DNA from: JAIEOG01 sp964519985
GTDB lineage: Bacteria > Bdellovibrionota > FAC87 > UBA2466
Length of the DNA: 64,000 nt
NCBI GenBank assembly: GCA_964519985.1
Contig: CAZFMF010000001.1
Span: 124,001-188,000, forward strand
Direction: 5' to 3'
The translations under genes were made by a program, and so were the position numbers. The notes under the pieces are model-generated. The model had not been told where the DNA came from. It did not search any database and saw only the letters and a list, made by a program, of their open reading frames with translations. This document shows positions 34,166 through 42,404 of the stretch, piece by piece; position 1 is the first letter of the stretch; every line of letters starts with the position of its first letter.

Positions 34166-34440
34166 GTTTCGCTATTGGCGTGCGATCGTCTTGAAATCGA
34201 TTCGTACCCAGATTTGATCGCATCTTCAATGCCGCTGCCGAATCGTCGGGAGAGAATACCAATCAGTTCTTCGGCGGCATAGACGGTGGCTCGGCCTGTA
34301 GTTGAGCTTTTTTTGGGCGGCTTGCAAGGATTTGCTGTACTCCGCTTTTTGCTCTTCAACGAATCCAGACAAGTAAAGTGGCATACGGTCGGCACAAATC
34401 ATTTGCAAGGGCCAAAGGGCTCTTCCCACTCCCTGGCACT
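34150..34440 (-). pseudogene. Frameshifted small gene of unknown type
   Basis: Two minus-strand frames read like one protein broken by a frameshift near 34300: upstream VGRALWPLQMICADRMPLYL and GFVEEQKAEYSKSLQAAQKK, then after the shift TVYAAEELIGILSRRFGSGI and EDAIKSGYESISRRSH to the stop at 34150. It overlaps the 3' end of the pRiA4b-type gene by 16 bp. No family recognised. It could also be chance. Confidence 0.3.
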
Positions 34441-34518
34441 GCAAAAAAATCAAAAGCGGATCGTTGTCACGTTGTTCACGCTGCCTGGCTGTGATAGCTT
34501 GCGCGTCTTTTCAAATTC

Positions 34519-35844
34519 ATGAAGCGTGGTTTTCTCATTTTGCTGGCCCTCTTCGGGGGGGCGCCAAAGGTCTATGCGGGGGGTTCCTGTGCGACGCGCA
34601 TCGCGTTTGTGGGCAACCCCTGGTCCTCCGGTCGCGACTTGGTTCTCGAATTGGAGCGTCGGGGTATCGTCACCCACGGCATTCAGGTGGGGGAAGTTCC
34701 CGAATGGGCGCATGACTCTCTCTATCTCGAGCGCGGTCGTTCGCTCCTCATCCACGATGGCAATTTAGACAAATTGGAAGCCCAGGCGGCAGCGTTCAAA
34801 CCGGATGCGTTTCTTTACGGCGCGGATGGAGACGTTCTCGAAGTGGTTGATGATATGGCGGAGCGCTTTCGGCTACGGGGCAATGGAACGCGGTACACGC
34901 GAGAACGTCATACGAAAAACGGGCTTCAGGAGCTATTGGGCAAGGCCGGACGCAACCATCTCAAAGGGGTGTTGGCCCGCGATCTTCCCCAGGCCGTGGA
35001 TTTTGTCTCAAAAGTTGGGGGCTACAACGTTTTTATCAAACCCAATAATGACGGCGGCGGCACCCTCACTTTTCTCATCAACAATGAGGGAGAGCTCAAG
35101 GAAAAGCTGGAGCTGATTCTCAGGTCGATCAATACGACGACGGGCCTTCGCAACAAAGTGGCGCTAGTGCAAGAAGTCGCCGACGGAATCGAGTTTGCGG
35201 CGCAGGGAGTTGTGAGAGACGAGGAGCACAAGTTTTCGAGCGTTCTGCAGTACGAAAAGGTGGGGGTGGACACTAATACGGAGACCTACCAGTCCGAGTG
35301 GATCCTCGAACCCGAAAGCTCGGAAGCCCAAATGGTGATGGCGTTCGTGGCGGATGCCAATGGGATTGTGGGTTTCCGGAATGGGCCGTTTCACTGGGAA
35401 GTCAAAATCTCGAAACGGAAAAATGGGGTGGTTGCGATTGAGCTCAATCCACGCCTGATGGGTGGCGGCATGTTGCCATGGCTTAAAGATTGCGTCGGCT
35501 ACAACGACGCCGAGTTGACCGTCGAAGCATTTTTCTTCCCGGCCGAGTTCCATCGCCGCCCTCGAGTTTACCGGCTTCAAAATCGAGGCTTCAGTTATGA
35601 AATCGTAACCCCGGAAGAGGGGCTCGAGCTTGATGTCCGAACACTCCACGCGATCAGTCAAATCCCGGGTTTTAAGCGCACGCGTTTGCTAAAGCCGGAC
35701 GGCGGTCCCCTACCGAAAACTATCAATCTGGATACCCTGGGTGGTTCAATTGATTTTGCGCACCCGTCCGAAGCGGTGGTCAAAGAAGCGGAGCAAAAGC
35801 TGATAGAGATAAATGCTCGGCGTGGCTTCTTTTTGAAGAAATAG
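34519..35844 (+). CDS. Exported ATP-grasp-type protein
   Basis: Protein of 441 residues. ATP-grasp landmarks: YNVFIKPNNDGGGTLTFLIN with Lys174, LVQEVADGIEFAAQGVV with Glu219 and Glu225, and AIELNPRLMGGGMLPWL with metal ligands Glu308 and Asn310; the N-terminal part (CATRIAFVGNPWSSGRDLVL) looks like the usual pre-ATP-grasp Rossmann domain. So it should join a carboxylate to an amine or similar, using ATP. It begins with a plain signal peptide, MKRGFLILLALFGGAPKVYA, which would put it where ATP is scarce. If secreted into another cell (prey or host) the ATP problem would vanish; that is speculation. Monocistronic, facing a cytochrome-like gene. Confidence 0.72.
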   Translation: MKRGFLILLALFGGAPKVYAGGSCATRIAFVGNPWSSGRDLVLELERRGIVTHGIQVGEVPEWAHDSLYLERGRSLLIHDGNLDKLEAQAAAFKPDAFLYGADGDVLEVVDDMAERFRLRGNGTRYTRERHTKNGLQELLGKAGRNHLKGVLARDLPQAVDFVSKVGGYNVFIKPNNDGGGTLTFLINNEGELKEKLELILRSINTTTGLRNKVALVQEVADGIEFAAQGVVRDEEHKFSSVLQYEKVGVDTNTETYQSEWILEPESSEAQMVMAFVADANGIVGFRNGPFHWEVKISKRKNGVVAIELNPRLMGGGMLPWLKDCVGYNDAELTVEAFFFPAEFHRRPRVYRLQNRGFSYEIVTPEEGLELDVRTLHAISQIPGFKRTRLLKPDGGPLPKTINLDTLGGSIDFAHPSEAVVKEAEQKLIEINARRGFFLKK

Positions 35845-35861
35845 AAGTGTGATACTTCGGA

Positions 35862-36968
35862 CTACGGCTTCGGTGCCCGAACTGAATCCGCCAACCAAAT
35901 ATTGTCGACGCGTGAGAGACTGTCGGAAATCTCCGGACTGATACGATGAAACTCAGGGTAACTTTCCGCGCGATCGCGAACAGGCACCTCTAACTCGGTA
36001 GGTTTGGCTAGGATTTTCACGAGTTCTTCAAATTCGCTGGCCACACGCTTATCGTATCCGTGATGATAGGCACCCCGACTTGACCAGCTGCAGTCCGCCT
36101 TGAAATCGAAAGTGATACAAAGATCCGGTGGCGTGACGGTATCTCGGGTTAGTTCACCTTTGGCCACCTTATTTGCTAGCATCATCGCGTTGAGTTGATA
36201 GCTAAGGGCTCCGATCAAAAAGTTGGTGATAAAGCTCCGATTCGTCCAGTCGAGGGTATCGCCGGGCTGCGAGGTGGGCTTGGGTCGTAGGAAGTCGTAG
36301 CGGGCTTCTTGAGCCTTAGTGGCGAGAAAGCGATTGTAGTACGCGAATTCTTCCTTGGCGAGATCCTTGTCCGCAGTCGAGTGAGTAGCTTTTTCGATAA
36401 AGGGAATGGTGACTTCGGGGGTCCCCACGACACCGACCCATCGATTGTACCGTCCCCAAATTGGGTGTTGGTTCTGCGTGTGGCAAGTTTTGCAAACCGC
36501 GGGATTCGTTTCCACGTCAATCCGTTCGGTACCGCCAAATCGAATCCGATAGAAGTCGTAGTTGAAGTCATCGCCGTTCCAGACAATTGCTTCGATCGTT
36601 TTACCCGTCTTGGTGTGACCGCTGTTATAGGCAACTAGCATTGAGCTGTCTTCGTTGGAGGTCACCACCCGTGGGCGAATCGGGCCCGCGAGGTTTTTCA
36701 AAGGGGTTGTGTCGTTTTGCAGGCTACGAGATTGGTAAACTAGAGCGTAGTTCGAGCGAAAAATATCCGGCAGCTTCGGCACAGCGGTGTCCACCGAGCT
36801 TACAGTAGCGTCGGCGTCCATCGCATCGAGAAACGCTTTGAATTGAGCTTTGCCTAGTAAGTTACGATACCGTTCCAAATAGTCCGTAGCCGGGATGTAG
36901 ACTCGGTCTGAGCTAGCGGCGGATAAGGAACCGGCCAGAAAAGCCACCCCCAAAACGATTTTTCGCAT
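35862..36968 (-). CDS. Exported cytochrome c-like protein (single CxxCH)
   Basis: Protein of 368 residues from the ATG at 36968, with GGGGGA before it, and a signal peptide (MRKIVLGVAFLAGSLSAASS). One haem c site, CKTCH at 159-163, in the phrase VCKTCHTQNQHPIWGRYNRW; there is no second site. The rest, such as NEDSSMLVAYNSGHTKTGKT upstream and ALSYQLNAMMLANKVA downstream, matches no cytochrome I know in detail. Periplasmic electron-transfer or haem-binding role is inferred from the motif and the signal. Confidence 0.7.
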   Translation of the reverse strand: MRKIVLGVAFLAGSLSAASSDRVYIPATDYLERYRNLLGKAQFKAFLDAMDADATVSSVDTAVPKLPDIFRSNYALVYQSRSLQNDTTPLKNLAGPIRPRVVTSNEDSSMLVAYNSGHTKTGKTIEAIVWNGDDFNYDFYRIRFGGTERIDVETNPAVCKTCHTQNQHPIWGRYNRWVGVVGTPEVTIPFIEKATHSTADKDLAKEEFAYYNRFLATKAQEARYDFLRPKPTSQPGDTLDWTNRSFITNFLIGALSYQLNAMMLANKVAKGELTRDTVTPPDLCITFDFKADCSWSSRGAYHHGYDKRVASEFEELVKILAKPTELEVPVRDRAESYPEFHRISPEISDSLSRVDNIWLADSVRAPKP

Positions 36969-37202
36969 CGATCCCCCAGTGCCGCCAAAGTTAACATCTT
37001 GCATTTCATAAGGGTTGGCCCGGAGCGGCGGACCAGGTACACCGGTACCGATCCAAACCGAAACCGGCGCCAGCCTAGATTGCGCGGCGCTCGGAGGTCG
37101 CTTTCGCTGGAATCAAGTGTGGTATAAGCCGTGCCGATGCGGCGTTTGTCCTTATTGTCGGTCTCCTAAACGGATCGGTCATTCCTGGTAGCCCGTTTCG
37201 GT

Positions 37203-37403
37203 TTGCCGTTCCACCGTCCGGACGTGCTGAGAGAAATGGTGAGCGAATCACCGCGGTTGAAGATGCGTATTTTAGATTTGATTGCGGCAACCGATGAAAC
37301 GCGAATGCCTCCGCCTTCGGAGCCAGCGCTCACTCAGTTGGAGCGCGAAGCCATTCGCGAATTTGTGCTCGAAGCCCCACCCCCAGGCGGCGATCATCCG
37401 TAA
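37203..37403 (+). pseudogene. C-terminal fragment of a cytochrome c-type domain
   Basis: About 66 residues: LREMVSESPRLKMRILDLIA, then ETRMPPPSEPALTQLEREAI, closing with REFVLEAPPP. 'RMPPP....lt..E...i..fv' is the usual end of a class I cytochrome c domain (methionine ligand region). No CxxCH in frame upstream, where the frame is broken by stops. Probably a decayed remnant. Confidence 0.35.
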
Positions 37404-37407
37404 AGCA

Positions 37408-38043
37408 TCAGAGGAAGAAGGACGCCGCATCTGCGCTTAGCAGCTGTCGCGTCAGATCCCCAAGGCTGGGGTCGCGCACCAGAATCACGGCATCCGGCAG
37501 GTGAGCACGAAGCATCGCGATCAGGCCCATGGTTTCGGAAACTTCTTCGGCGCTAAGCGCACGGTGAAAATCAAAGACGAGGAGTCGGGCGGTGGGGCGG
37601 CTTAGGAGGAGGCTCTTGGTATCGGCGATCGAGTCGAATTCCTGCGGCGGCTCTTCTCCCGAAATAATGCGTCGGACCCTCTCAATATCTCCATCCACCC
37701 ACTCGACGGAGAGGGGGGAGTCCTCGGAGGTGTAAACGATGAAATGAACCTCATCTTGCTTTACGGTAATGAATGCCCCGTCGCTATTCGTGACAAAAAG
37801 TTTGGCCTTGTGGGCCGCCGCAATGAGTGACTCGGGGGAGCCTCCCTGGAGGCCTTGGGCTAATTCAAATCGCCCTTCCGCTTCGTCTGCTCGCCGGAGG
37901 GCGCCGCCGAACAGCTCGAGCCCTCGGGCGGCGATTCGGGACTGGGCTAGGCGACTGATACCGCCGCCGCAGTCGTCCGGGGCCACACCCAAGCTGGGAG
38001 CCGCGAAGCCGAGAACTAAAACTGCAAAAAGCCCATTTCGCAT
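37408..38043 (-). CDS. Exported protein, paralogous family member A
   Basis: Protein of 211 residues with a signal peptide (MRNGLFAVLVLGFAAPSLGV). Shares its plan with the genes at 42405-43064 and 43064-43747: an N-terminal helix with a Cys, AAHKAKLFVTNSDGAFITV (compare AKVFVTDNEA), a middle with SLLLSRPTARLLVFDFHRAL, an ETMGLIAMLRAHLPDAVILV block and the end LLSADAASFFL. No outside family recognised; the conserved 'A/S-K-x-F-V-x-N' and 'LPDAxxLVRD' words suggest an alternating alpha/beta fold. TGTGCTATAC lies 12 bases before the ATG, so the mRNA may be leaderless. Function unknown. Confidence 0.65.
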   Translation of the reverse strand: MRNGLFAVLVLGFAAPSLGVAPDDCGGGISRLAQSRIAARGLELFGGALRRADEAEGRFELAQGLQGGSPESLIAAAHKAKLFVTNSDGAFITVKQDEVHFIVYTSEDSPLSVEWVDGDIERVRRIISGEEPPQEFDSIADTKSLLLSRPTARLLVFDFHRALSAEEVSETMGLIAMLRAHLPDAVILVRDPSLGDLTRQLLSADAASFFL

Positions 38044-38128
38044 TGAGGGGCGCGGTATAGCACAGGAGTTGTACCGGTCGCATCAGTTTGATATATGCGG
38101 CGGGCTTCGAGAGCCGGGGGTAGTCGAT

Positions 38129-38824
38129 CTGTTTCGTCTCCTAATCACTAATTTGTTGATATCGCTGACCTTACCGGCCTACGGCCAGTTGGCGTGTCGG
38201 GACTACCTGGGCCGGGCCTCGCGCACGATTTTGACGGCGCGCCTATGGGGTCAGGAAATCCCTTACACCAAATTGACCAGCGGGGAGCGAGAGCCGGAAC
38301 GGCTGTTTCCGGATGCGGGGCCTAATGACCTCGTGATTGGGCACACGGGGGGACATGTCTATTTCGCACTCGGCCGGATTCGCTACGATGGTGGGACCTT
38401 TCACTCGCCTTCGGCGGTCAAGGGCGGGTTATCGAATGGGGCGCTCGTTCGATTTCGTGATCTCCCGCCCAATGTGACGCAAAGCCTGTTGAAAACGCTC
38501 TCGACATCAAAGGGTGGATTTTCCATTACCTGCTCCCAAGACGTTTGCGATGTGTTGAATGAAAGTGGCATTCAGGTCCGTGGGTGGACGAACTTTATTC
38601 CTTCTCGCCTTCTAAAGCGGCTCATGGTCCAGGGCATTCGATTGAAAGATGGGCGGGTGAGGAAACCTGAAGTCTACCTTTTAGACCGGCAGGGAAACCT
38701 GGAAGCGTTAGTTGCTACTAGCCGTCGTTGGGAAGAACCCTACGAAACGGCGGCGACCGCGTATACGGCGGCGGTGCTCTTTATCGCCGCAACTTGCCTG
38801 ACCTTTTATTCATTGGCTTTTTAG
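38129..38824 (+). CDS. Exported or membrane-anchored protein of unknown function, start uncertain
   Basis: About 231 residues if begun at CTG 38129; TTG at 38153 or 38156 are other choices and no ATG fits. The start LFRLLITNLLISLTLPAYGQ is a signal peptide. Mature part: CRDYLGRASRTILTARLWG, DLVIGHTGGHVYFALGRIRY, a Cys pair ITCSQDVCDVLNESG, and a C-terminal hydrophobic segment (TAYTAAVLFIAATCLTFYSL), probably a membrane anchor. 'GHTGGHVYF' and the cysteines hint at an NlpC/P60- or LRAT-like thiol fold (H...C) but the order is not clear. Divergent from paralogue A. Confidence 0.5.
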   Translation: MFRLLITNLLISLTLPAYGQLACRDYLGRASRTILTARLWGQEIPYTKLTSGEREPERLFPDAGPNDLVIGHTGGHVYFALGRIRYDGGTFHSPSAVKGGLSNGALVRFRDLPPNVTQSLLKTLSTSKGGFSITCSQDVCDVLNESGIQVRGWTNFIPSRLLKRLMVQGIRLKDGRVRKPEVYLLDRQGNLEALVATSRRWEEPYETAATAYTAAVLFIAATCLTFYSLAF

Positions 38825-38988
38825 CAAATCTCTGAGTAGCCCAGGTGATCGACGGAATTGTCGGAATGACGGCTTGTCGACGTCTCGCGTGCTCTCCAAA
38901 CCCCATTGTCATCACCGACAGGTTTCGCAATAGCTACATAGGTTTATTAAGCCTCTGGAGGAATGCATCAATTTGATGCATAATATGC
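38825..38988. promoter_or_regulatory. Upstream region of the DUF4160/RHH pair with palindromic operator
   Basis: Contains the inverted repeat TGCATCAA (38964-38971) / TTGATGCA (38973-38980) with one central base, followed by another ATGCAT, directly before the DUF4160-type start at 38989. GGAGG at 38957-38961 is near. A ribbon-helix-helix antitoxin would be expected to bind such a site. Confidence 0.55.
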
Positions 38989-39232
38989 ATGAGTCCAACG
39001 ATTGTCCGCTATAAGAGTATTCGCTTCATGATTCGGACAAACGACCATCCGCCCCCGGCATGTGCACGCTATCAAAGGAGATAGCGAAGCGGTGGTGGAA
39101 ATTCAAACGGGCAGGGTGACTCGATCGCGCGGTTTTGGTCAACGCGACTTAGATAGAATTTCAGCTGCGGTTCTGGCCACGCGAACCTTGTTGCAGGAGC
39201 AGTGGGATGCCATCCATGAAGAAGAAGACTGA
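38989..39232 (+). pseudogene. DUF4160-type gene with a one-base frameshift
   Basis: From ATG 38989 the frame reads MSPTIVRYKSIRFMIRTNDH followed by PPP, the usual opening of DUF4160 proteins, and then stops. Skipping one G at about 39059 gives HVHAIKGDSEAVVEIQTGRV and GQRDLDRISAAVLATRTLLQ to the TGA at 39230-39232. Together they make a normal 80-residue DUF4160 protein with the typical 'PPHVH..kg..a' motif. The break may be real or a sequencing slip in a CCCCCGG run. It overlaps the next gene by 26 bp. DUF4160 proteins are thought to be toxin-like partners of small DNA-binding proteins. Confidence 0.7.
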
Positions 39233-39467
39233 ACGAATCAAAAAGAGTGTGCTGGATCACGACGAGTTTGACCCGAAGTATGCAAAGTTTCGAGTCACGA
39301 TGTTTGTCGATCTTATCGTCCTGGAGGCGCTTCGTAAGGAAGCGAAGCAAAAGGGATTGCCCTACCAAACTTACATAAACCAACTCTTGCGGGAACATGT
39401 GGCAGGAGATCAAGACAAGAAAATCCGGGCAATTGTCCGAGAAGAGGTCAAGCGACTTGCGAAGTGA
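39207..39467 (+). CDS. Ribbon-helix-helix (BrnA/CopG-like) antitoxin
   Basis: Protein of 86 residues (ATG at 39207, another at 39216). The phrase FDPKYAKFRVTMFVDLIVLE followed by RKEAKQKGLPYQTYINQLLR is the strand-helix-helix of BrnA/CopG-type antitoxins ('k.rvt.rld..vle.lk..Ak..g.gYQt.in.lLr'). It overlaps the end of the DUF4160-type gene, a common order for such pairs, and would bind the palindrome at 38964-38980. Confidence 0.8.
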   Translation: MPSMKKKTERIKKSVLDHDEFDPKYAKFRVTMFVDLIVLEALRKEAKQKGLPYQTYINQLLREHVAGDQDKKIRAIVREEVKRLAK

Positions 39468-39491
39468 AACGGGTCCAAGACCGGTTTCGGA

Positions 39492-40442
39492 TCAAACCGC
39501 CTTCGTCTCGATCCAATAGTCCAGAGCCCCACGCACGCAAGCGACTTGCGCTTGCGCGCAGAGACTCTCGACCTCGGAAGTGCTTTGCGGCTTAAAGCGA
39601 GGGCTATCCGGATACATTTCAGTGGTGAAGGCGCCCAAGTGCGAGTTGGCGGTGGTGACCTCGGCGCATAGCCCTGGAATGCTAGTATGAATCACGCCTT
39701 CGTGAGACAGCGGCACGTCGAGAATTGTCCCCTGGGCATCGGCTTCGGCGATATGGGTAACCTTGCGCACGGATTCGATCATCGCCTTTTCCAATTCCGG
39801 ACGATCGATTCCCTTGGTGCCGATGAGGTAAAAACCGTCCGGAATGTAGATGTCCTTGGCTTCCAGCGATAAGCCATTCTTCGCGTACTCCTCGGGCAGG
39901 AAAACGCGATCGCTATCGGTGGTTTCGTGCAGATCGATGTGCCCTTGGAATGTGATGCCCAAACCCGTGAGGTAGTTCATCAAAAGGCGGGATTCCTCGG
40001 CTTTGCCGTCGCTCTTAAATTCTCGGTTGGGGTTTTCCATGACCGGATCGAGCCGATTCACCGTCTCGTAAGACCACGGGCTAACGCAAGGTGCGACGAC
40101 AAAATTGAAGTGAGGGGTGTAGCGGGCCACGTATTCCTCCAGAAAGAGCAACGCCCCTTTGACCCCGCTGGTCTCGTAACCATGCACCCCACCGGTGATC
40201 AAGATGTTGGGAGCGTCCGCCCGATTGCCCACGCGAACGGCGTAGAGCGGAAACTTCTCGGGGTTAATCGTCAAACGGCCGTAAGACTCGATCGTAAAAG
40301 AGGGCCGGCCACCTTTTTTCAGTGCTTCCAGTCGAACCAAGACGTCGTCGTGGTAGGAGCGCTTTACCGTCTGCTCTCCAAACCATTTGAGTTTTCTCTC
40401 CGGCCCCCACGGGGGAAGGCTTTTCCCTGAATCGACGCGCAT
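39492..40442 (-). CDS. M14-family succinylglutamate desuccinylase/aspartoacylase-like enzyme
   Basis: Protein of 316 residues from the ATG at 40442, with AAGGAG five bases upstream. Zinc motifs of the AstE/ASPA branch: ILITGGVHGYETSGVKGALL (HxxE) and, about 100 residues on, ITFQGHIDLHETTDSDRVFL with the third His; APCVSPWSYETVNR and NPNREF match the substrate-binding blocks. It would cut a carboxypeptide or N-acyl amino-acid bond, possibly a murein peptide in Gram-negatives. No signal peptide. No partner gene. Confidence 0.88.
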   Translation of the reverse strand: MRVDSGKSLPPWGPERKLKWFGEQTVKRSYHDDVLVRLEALKKGGRPSFTIESYGRLTINPEKFPLYAVRVGNRADAPNILITGGVHGYETSGVKGALLFLEEYVARYTPHFNFVVAPCVSPWSYETVNRLDPVMENPNREFKSDGKAEESRLLMNYLTGLGITFQGHIDLHETTDSDRVFLPEEYAKNGLSLEAKDIYIPDGFYLIGTKGIDRPELEKAMIESVRKVTHIAEADAQGTILDVPLSHEGVIHTSIPGLCAEVTTANSHLGAFTTEMYPDSPRFKPQSTSEVESLCAQAQVACVRGALDYWIETKAV

Positions 40443-40528
40443 CCGTTCTCCTTTTTCGAGGACAGACCTAACGGAAATCCTGCTTTCGTGCAACTTCTGG
40501 GCGAGAACTGGTCTGGGACCAGTTTTGG

Positions 40529-41398
40529 TCACTTCCCCCGGGTGAAGCGTACGGCGATCGAAGCTCGGTACTCGAGGGGGATTTGCGAGCCCCGGTGAGG
40601 TGGGGAGGCGAGGTCGTACTCTCGATCGGGGCCGAGGAGCTGGGCGACGCGGCTGGTTCCGGAATGGAGGGAGAGCAGGCCGGTCGGGGTTGTGAAGCGG
40701 TAACCCGTTGCGTGAATGGTGAGGGCGGGGCGCTTATTGACTCGAAAGGAAATGCTCTGGGGTAGTCCCCCGCCCGCGTTGAGGAGGTACTCCGTTCCGC
40801 CTTGGGGGGAGTCGACAAGGTCGCCACTCACGGGATCGATGGCTTTCGCGATGAAGGTTTGCGTGGCGATCAGATACTCGGTCGGATACCAGTCCAAGTG
40901 CCAACCCTCTGATGGCTTGCGAATTTGGTGAGTGAAAACGACTTCGGCGAGTTCCGGCGTCTCGCGGGGGAGGGCTTGCTGAAGCAAGGCGCCTAGCGCT
41001 TGCGCTTGAGCATAAGTGTGCCGAAACCCCTCGATGGCGGCTCGGTTTTGGTTCCAGCGTTCGGCGAGCGCCTCTCCCGAATCCTTGTGGATGGTGGGAT
41101 CGACAATGGTGTGGAGGTGCCCTCGGTCGTCGACACGGAATTGGCTGAAGAAACCTTGGCCACGTTCAAACTCCGCTTCGTCTATCTGCATTTGGGCCAA
41201 AACCACCGAAGCAAAACCTTCCGGCGTGATGGGATGGTTTGCGTTCAGCACGGAAGAACGCCCTTCGGAGATCGACGCGAGTCGGTCTTGAACGGCACTT
41301 AGCAGGACGTCCCCACAGCGCGAGTCGGGCAGGGCGTAGGCGTTGAGTGCCAATAGCCAGTAAACTCGCCATGCGAAACGGAACGGGCACGCCATCAT
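40529..41398 (-). CDS. Exported protein with a possible 2OG-Fe(II) dioxygenase-like core
   Basis: Protein of 289 residues with a signal peptide (CPFRFAWRVYWLLALNAYAL). The C-terminal half has the spaced set WHLDWY (His167, Asp169), LLSLHSGTSR (His245) and EYRASIAVRF (Arg278 or Arg284), compatible with the HxD...H...R jelly roll of 2-oxoglutarate/iron dioxygenases, and GGTEYLLN fits a core strand. Export would be unusual, as 2-oxoglutarate is cytoplasmic. Without structure prediction this stays a guess. Next to the divergent LysR gene, which may regulate it. Confidence 0.5.
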   Translation of the reverse strand: MMACPFRFAWRVYWLLALNAYALPDSRCGDVLLSAVQDRLASISEGRSSVLNANHPITPEGFASVVLAQMQIDEAEFERGQGFFSQFRVDDRGHLHTIVDPTIHKDSGEALAERWNQNRAAIEGFRHTYAQAQALGALLQQALPRETPELAEVVFTHQIRKPSEGWHLDWYPTEYLIATQTFIAKAIDPVSGDLVDSPQGGTEYLLNAGGGLPQSISFRVNKRPALTIHATGYRFTTPTGLLSLHSGTSRVAQLLGPDREYDLASPPHRGSQIPLEYRASIAVRFTRGK

Positions 41399-41519
41399 CG
41401 ACTTTAAGAACCTCCTCCGCGGCGACGCGGGGATTGCCTATACCGGTCGCGGTTGATATAAATCAAATAAATATTATTTATAGGTTGATATAAATCGTAT
41501 ATCGGCTTGGAAATTCAAG
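41399..41519. promoter_or_regulatory. Direct-repeat operator before a LysR gene
   Basis: GGTTGATATAAATC occurs twice in the same direction, at 41451-41464 and 41483-41496, 32 bp apart (three helical turns), with an AT-rich palindromic centre between. Each repeat includes TGATATAAATC(A), itself nearly palindromic. It sits 23-70 bp before the LysR start codon and between divergent genes. Confidence 0.6.
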
Positions 41520-42386
41520 ATGTTAGAAGTCCTGCACCCCCGGATGGAATATTTCTTGGCCTGCGCGGCGGAGAAAAGTTTTGTGGCCGCCGCGCTGCGT
41601 TTGGGGGTTACGCAACCGACGCTTAGTACGTCGATTGGAAAGCTGGAGGAGGACCTCGGGTTTTCGCTTTTTGACCGGGGAGTCGATGGCATTCGTCTGA
41701 CCAAGAAAGGTCAGGCTCTGCACGAGGAGCTCTTAACCCATCGTCGGGCTATTCGAGAAAAGATCGCGGCCACGCTGCACCAAAAAGAACAACCCGTCGT
41801 TCGGATTGGGTGCGTGGGACACATTGCGACGTATCGCTTTTTGGATGTCTTGGATTCCCTTAAAGACGAACTTCCCTTGGTGCATCTTTTCACTTCCACC
41901 TCGTTTGAATGCATGGAGGAAGTCATCAAAGGAAACTTAGACTTTGCGATCGTGGCCTGGAGCTCGACTCCGAAACGCGTTAAGTCGGTGCGCTTGGCGG
42001 ATGAACCGGTTCGTTTCGTGGGCTTGAAAAAGAAATTTGCCGCCATCGAAAAAGCGAAGTCCGTTAAAGATCTGAACGCTTATCCCTGGGTTCATCTCCC
42101 GAAGCCGCAACTGGATTGGCGGCAGTTTTTCGATTTGGATAAGCCGACGTATCTTGCGCGCGACGTCCGGGCGCTTCGAACCTTTATCTTTCGTGGACTG
42201 GCGATCGGTTACCTCCAGCTCACGATGTTTTCTAAAGAGGAGCTGAAACAATTGGCGATCTCGCCGGTTCCCGGTTTCTACGAAGATCCGGCCATCTACC
42301 TCGCCTATCCCTCCAAGGGGCACCTGCGCTCCGAAATGGCGCATTATCGCGACTTGGTGATTCGGGCTTATTCACCAGAAAGCTAA
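41520..42386 (+). CDS. LysR-family transcriptional regulator
   Basis: Protein of 288 residues. Winged HTH: MEYFLACAAEKSFVAAALRL, GVTQPTLSTSIGKLEEDLGF, SLFDRGVDGIRLTKKGQALH. Effector domain from about residue 90 (VVRIGCVGHIATYRFLDVLD). It is divergent from the exported dioxygenase-like gene and converges on the paralogue C gene (18 bp between stops). The two direct repeats upstream are its likely binding sites. Effector unknown. Confidence 0.93.
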   Translation: MLEVLHPRMEYFLACAAEKSFVAAALRLGVTQPTLSTSIGKLEEDLGFSLFDRGVDGIRLTKKGQALHEELLTHRRAIREKIAATLHQKEQPVVRIGCVGHIATYRFLDVLDSLKDELPLVHLFTSTSFECMEEVIKGNLDFAIVAWSSTPKRVKSVRLADEPVRFVGLKKKFAAIEKAKSVKDLNAYPWVHLPKPQLDWRQFFDLDKPTYLARDVRALRTFIFRGLAIGYLQLTMFSKEELKQLAISPVPGFYEDPAIYLAYPSKGHLRSEMAHYRDLVIRAYSPES

Positions 42387-42404
42387 CCGGGGTGCGATCC
42401 GTTT

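Noticed and set aside
37769..38128. An upstream extension of the gene at 38129 to an ATG at 37769
   Set aside because: It runs antisense through paralogue A; the signal peptide after 38129 fits a start there.
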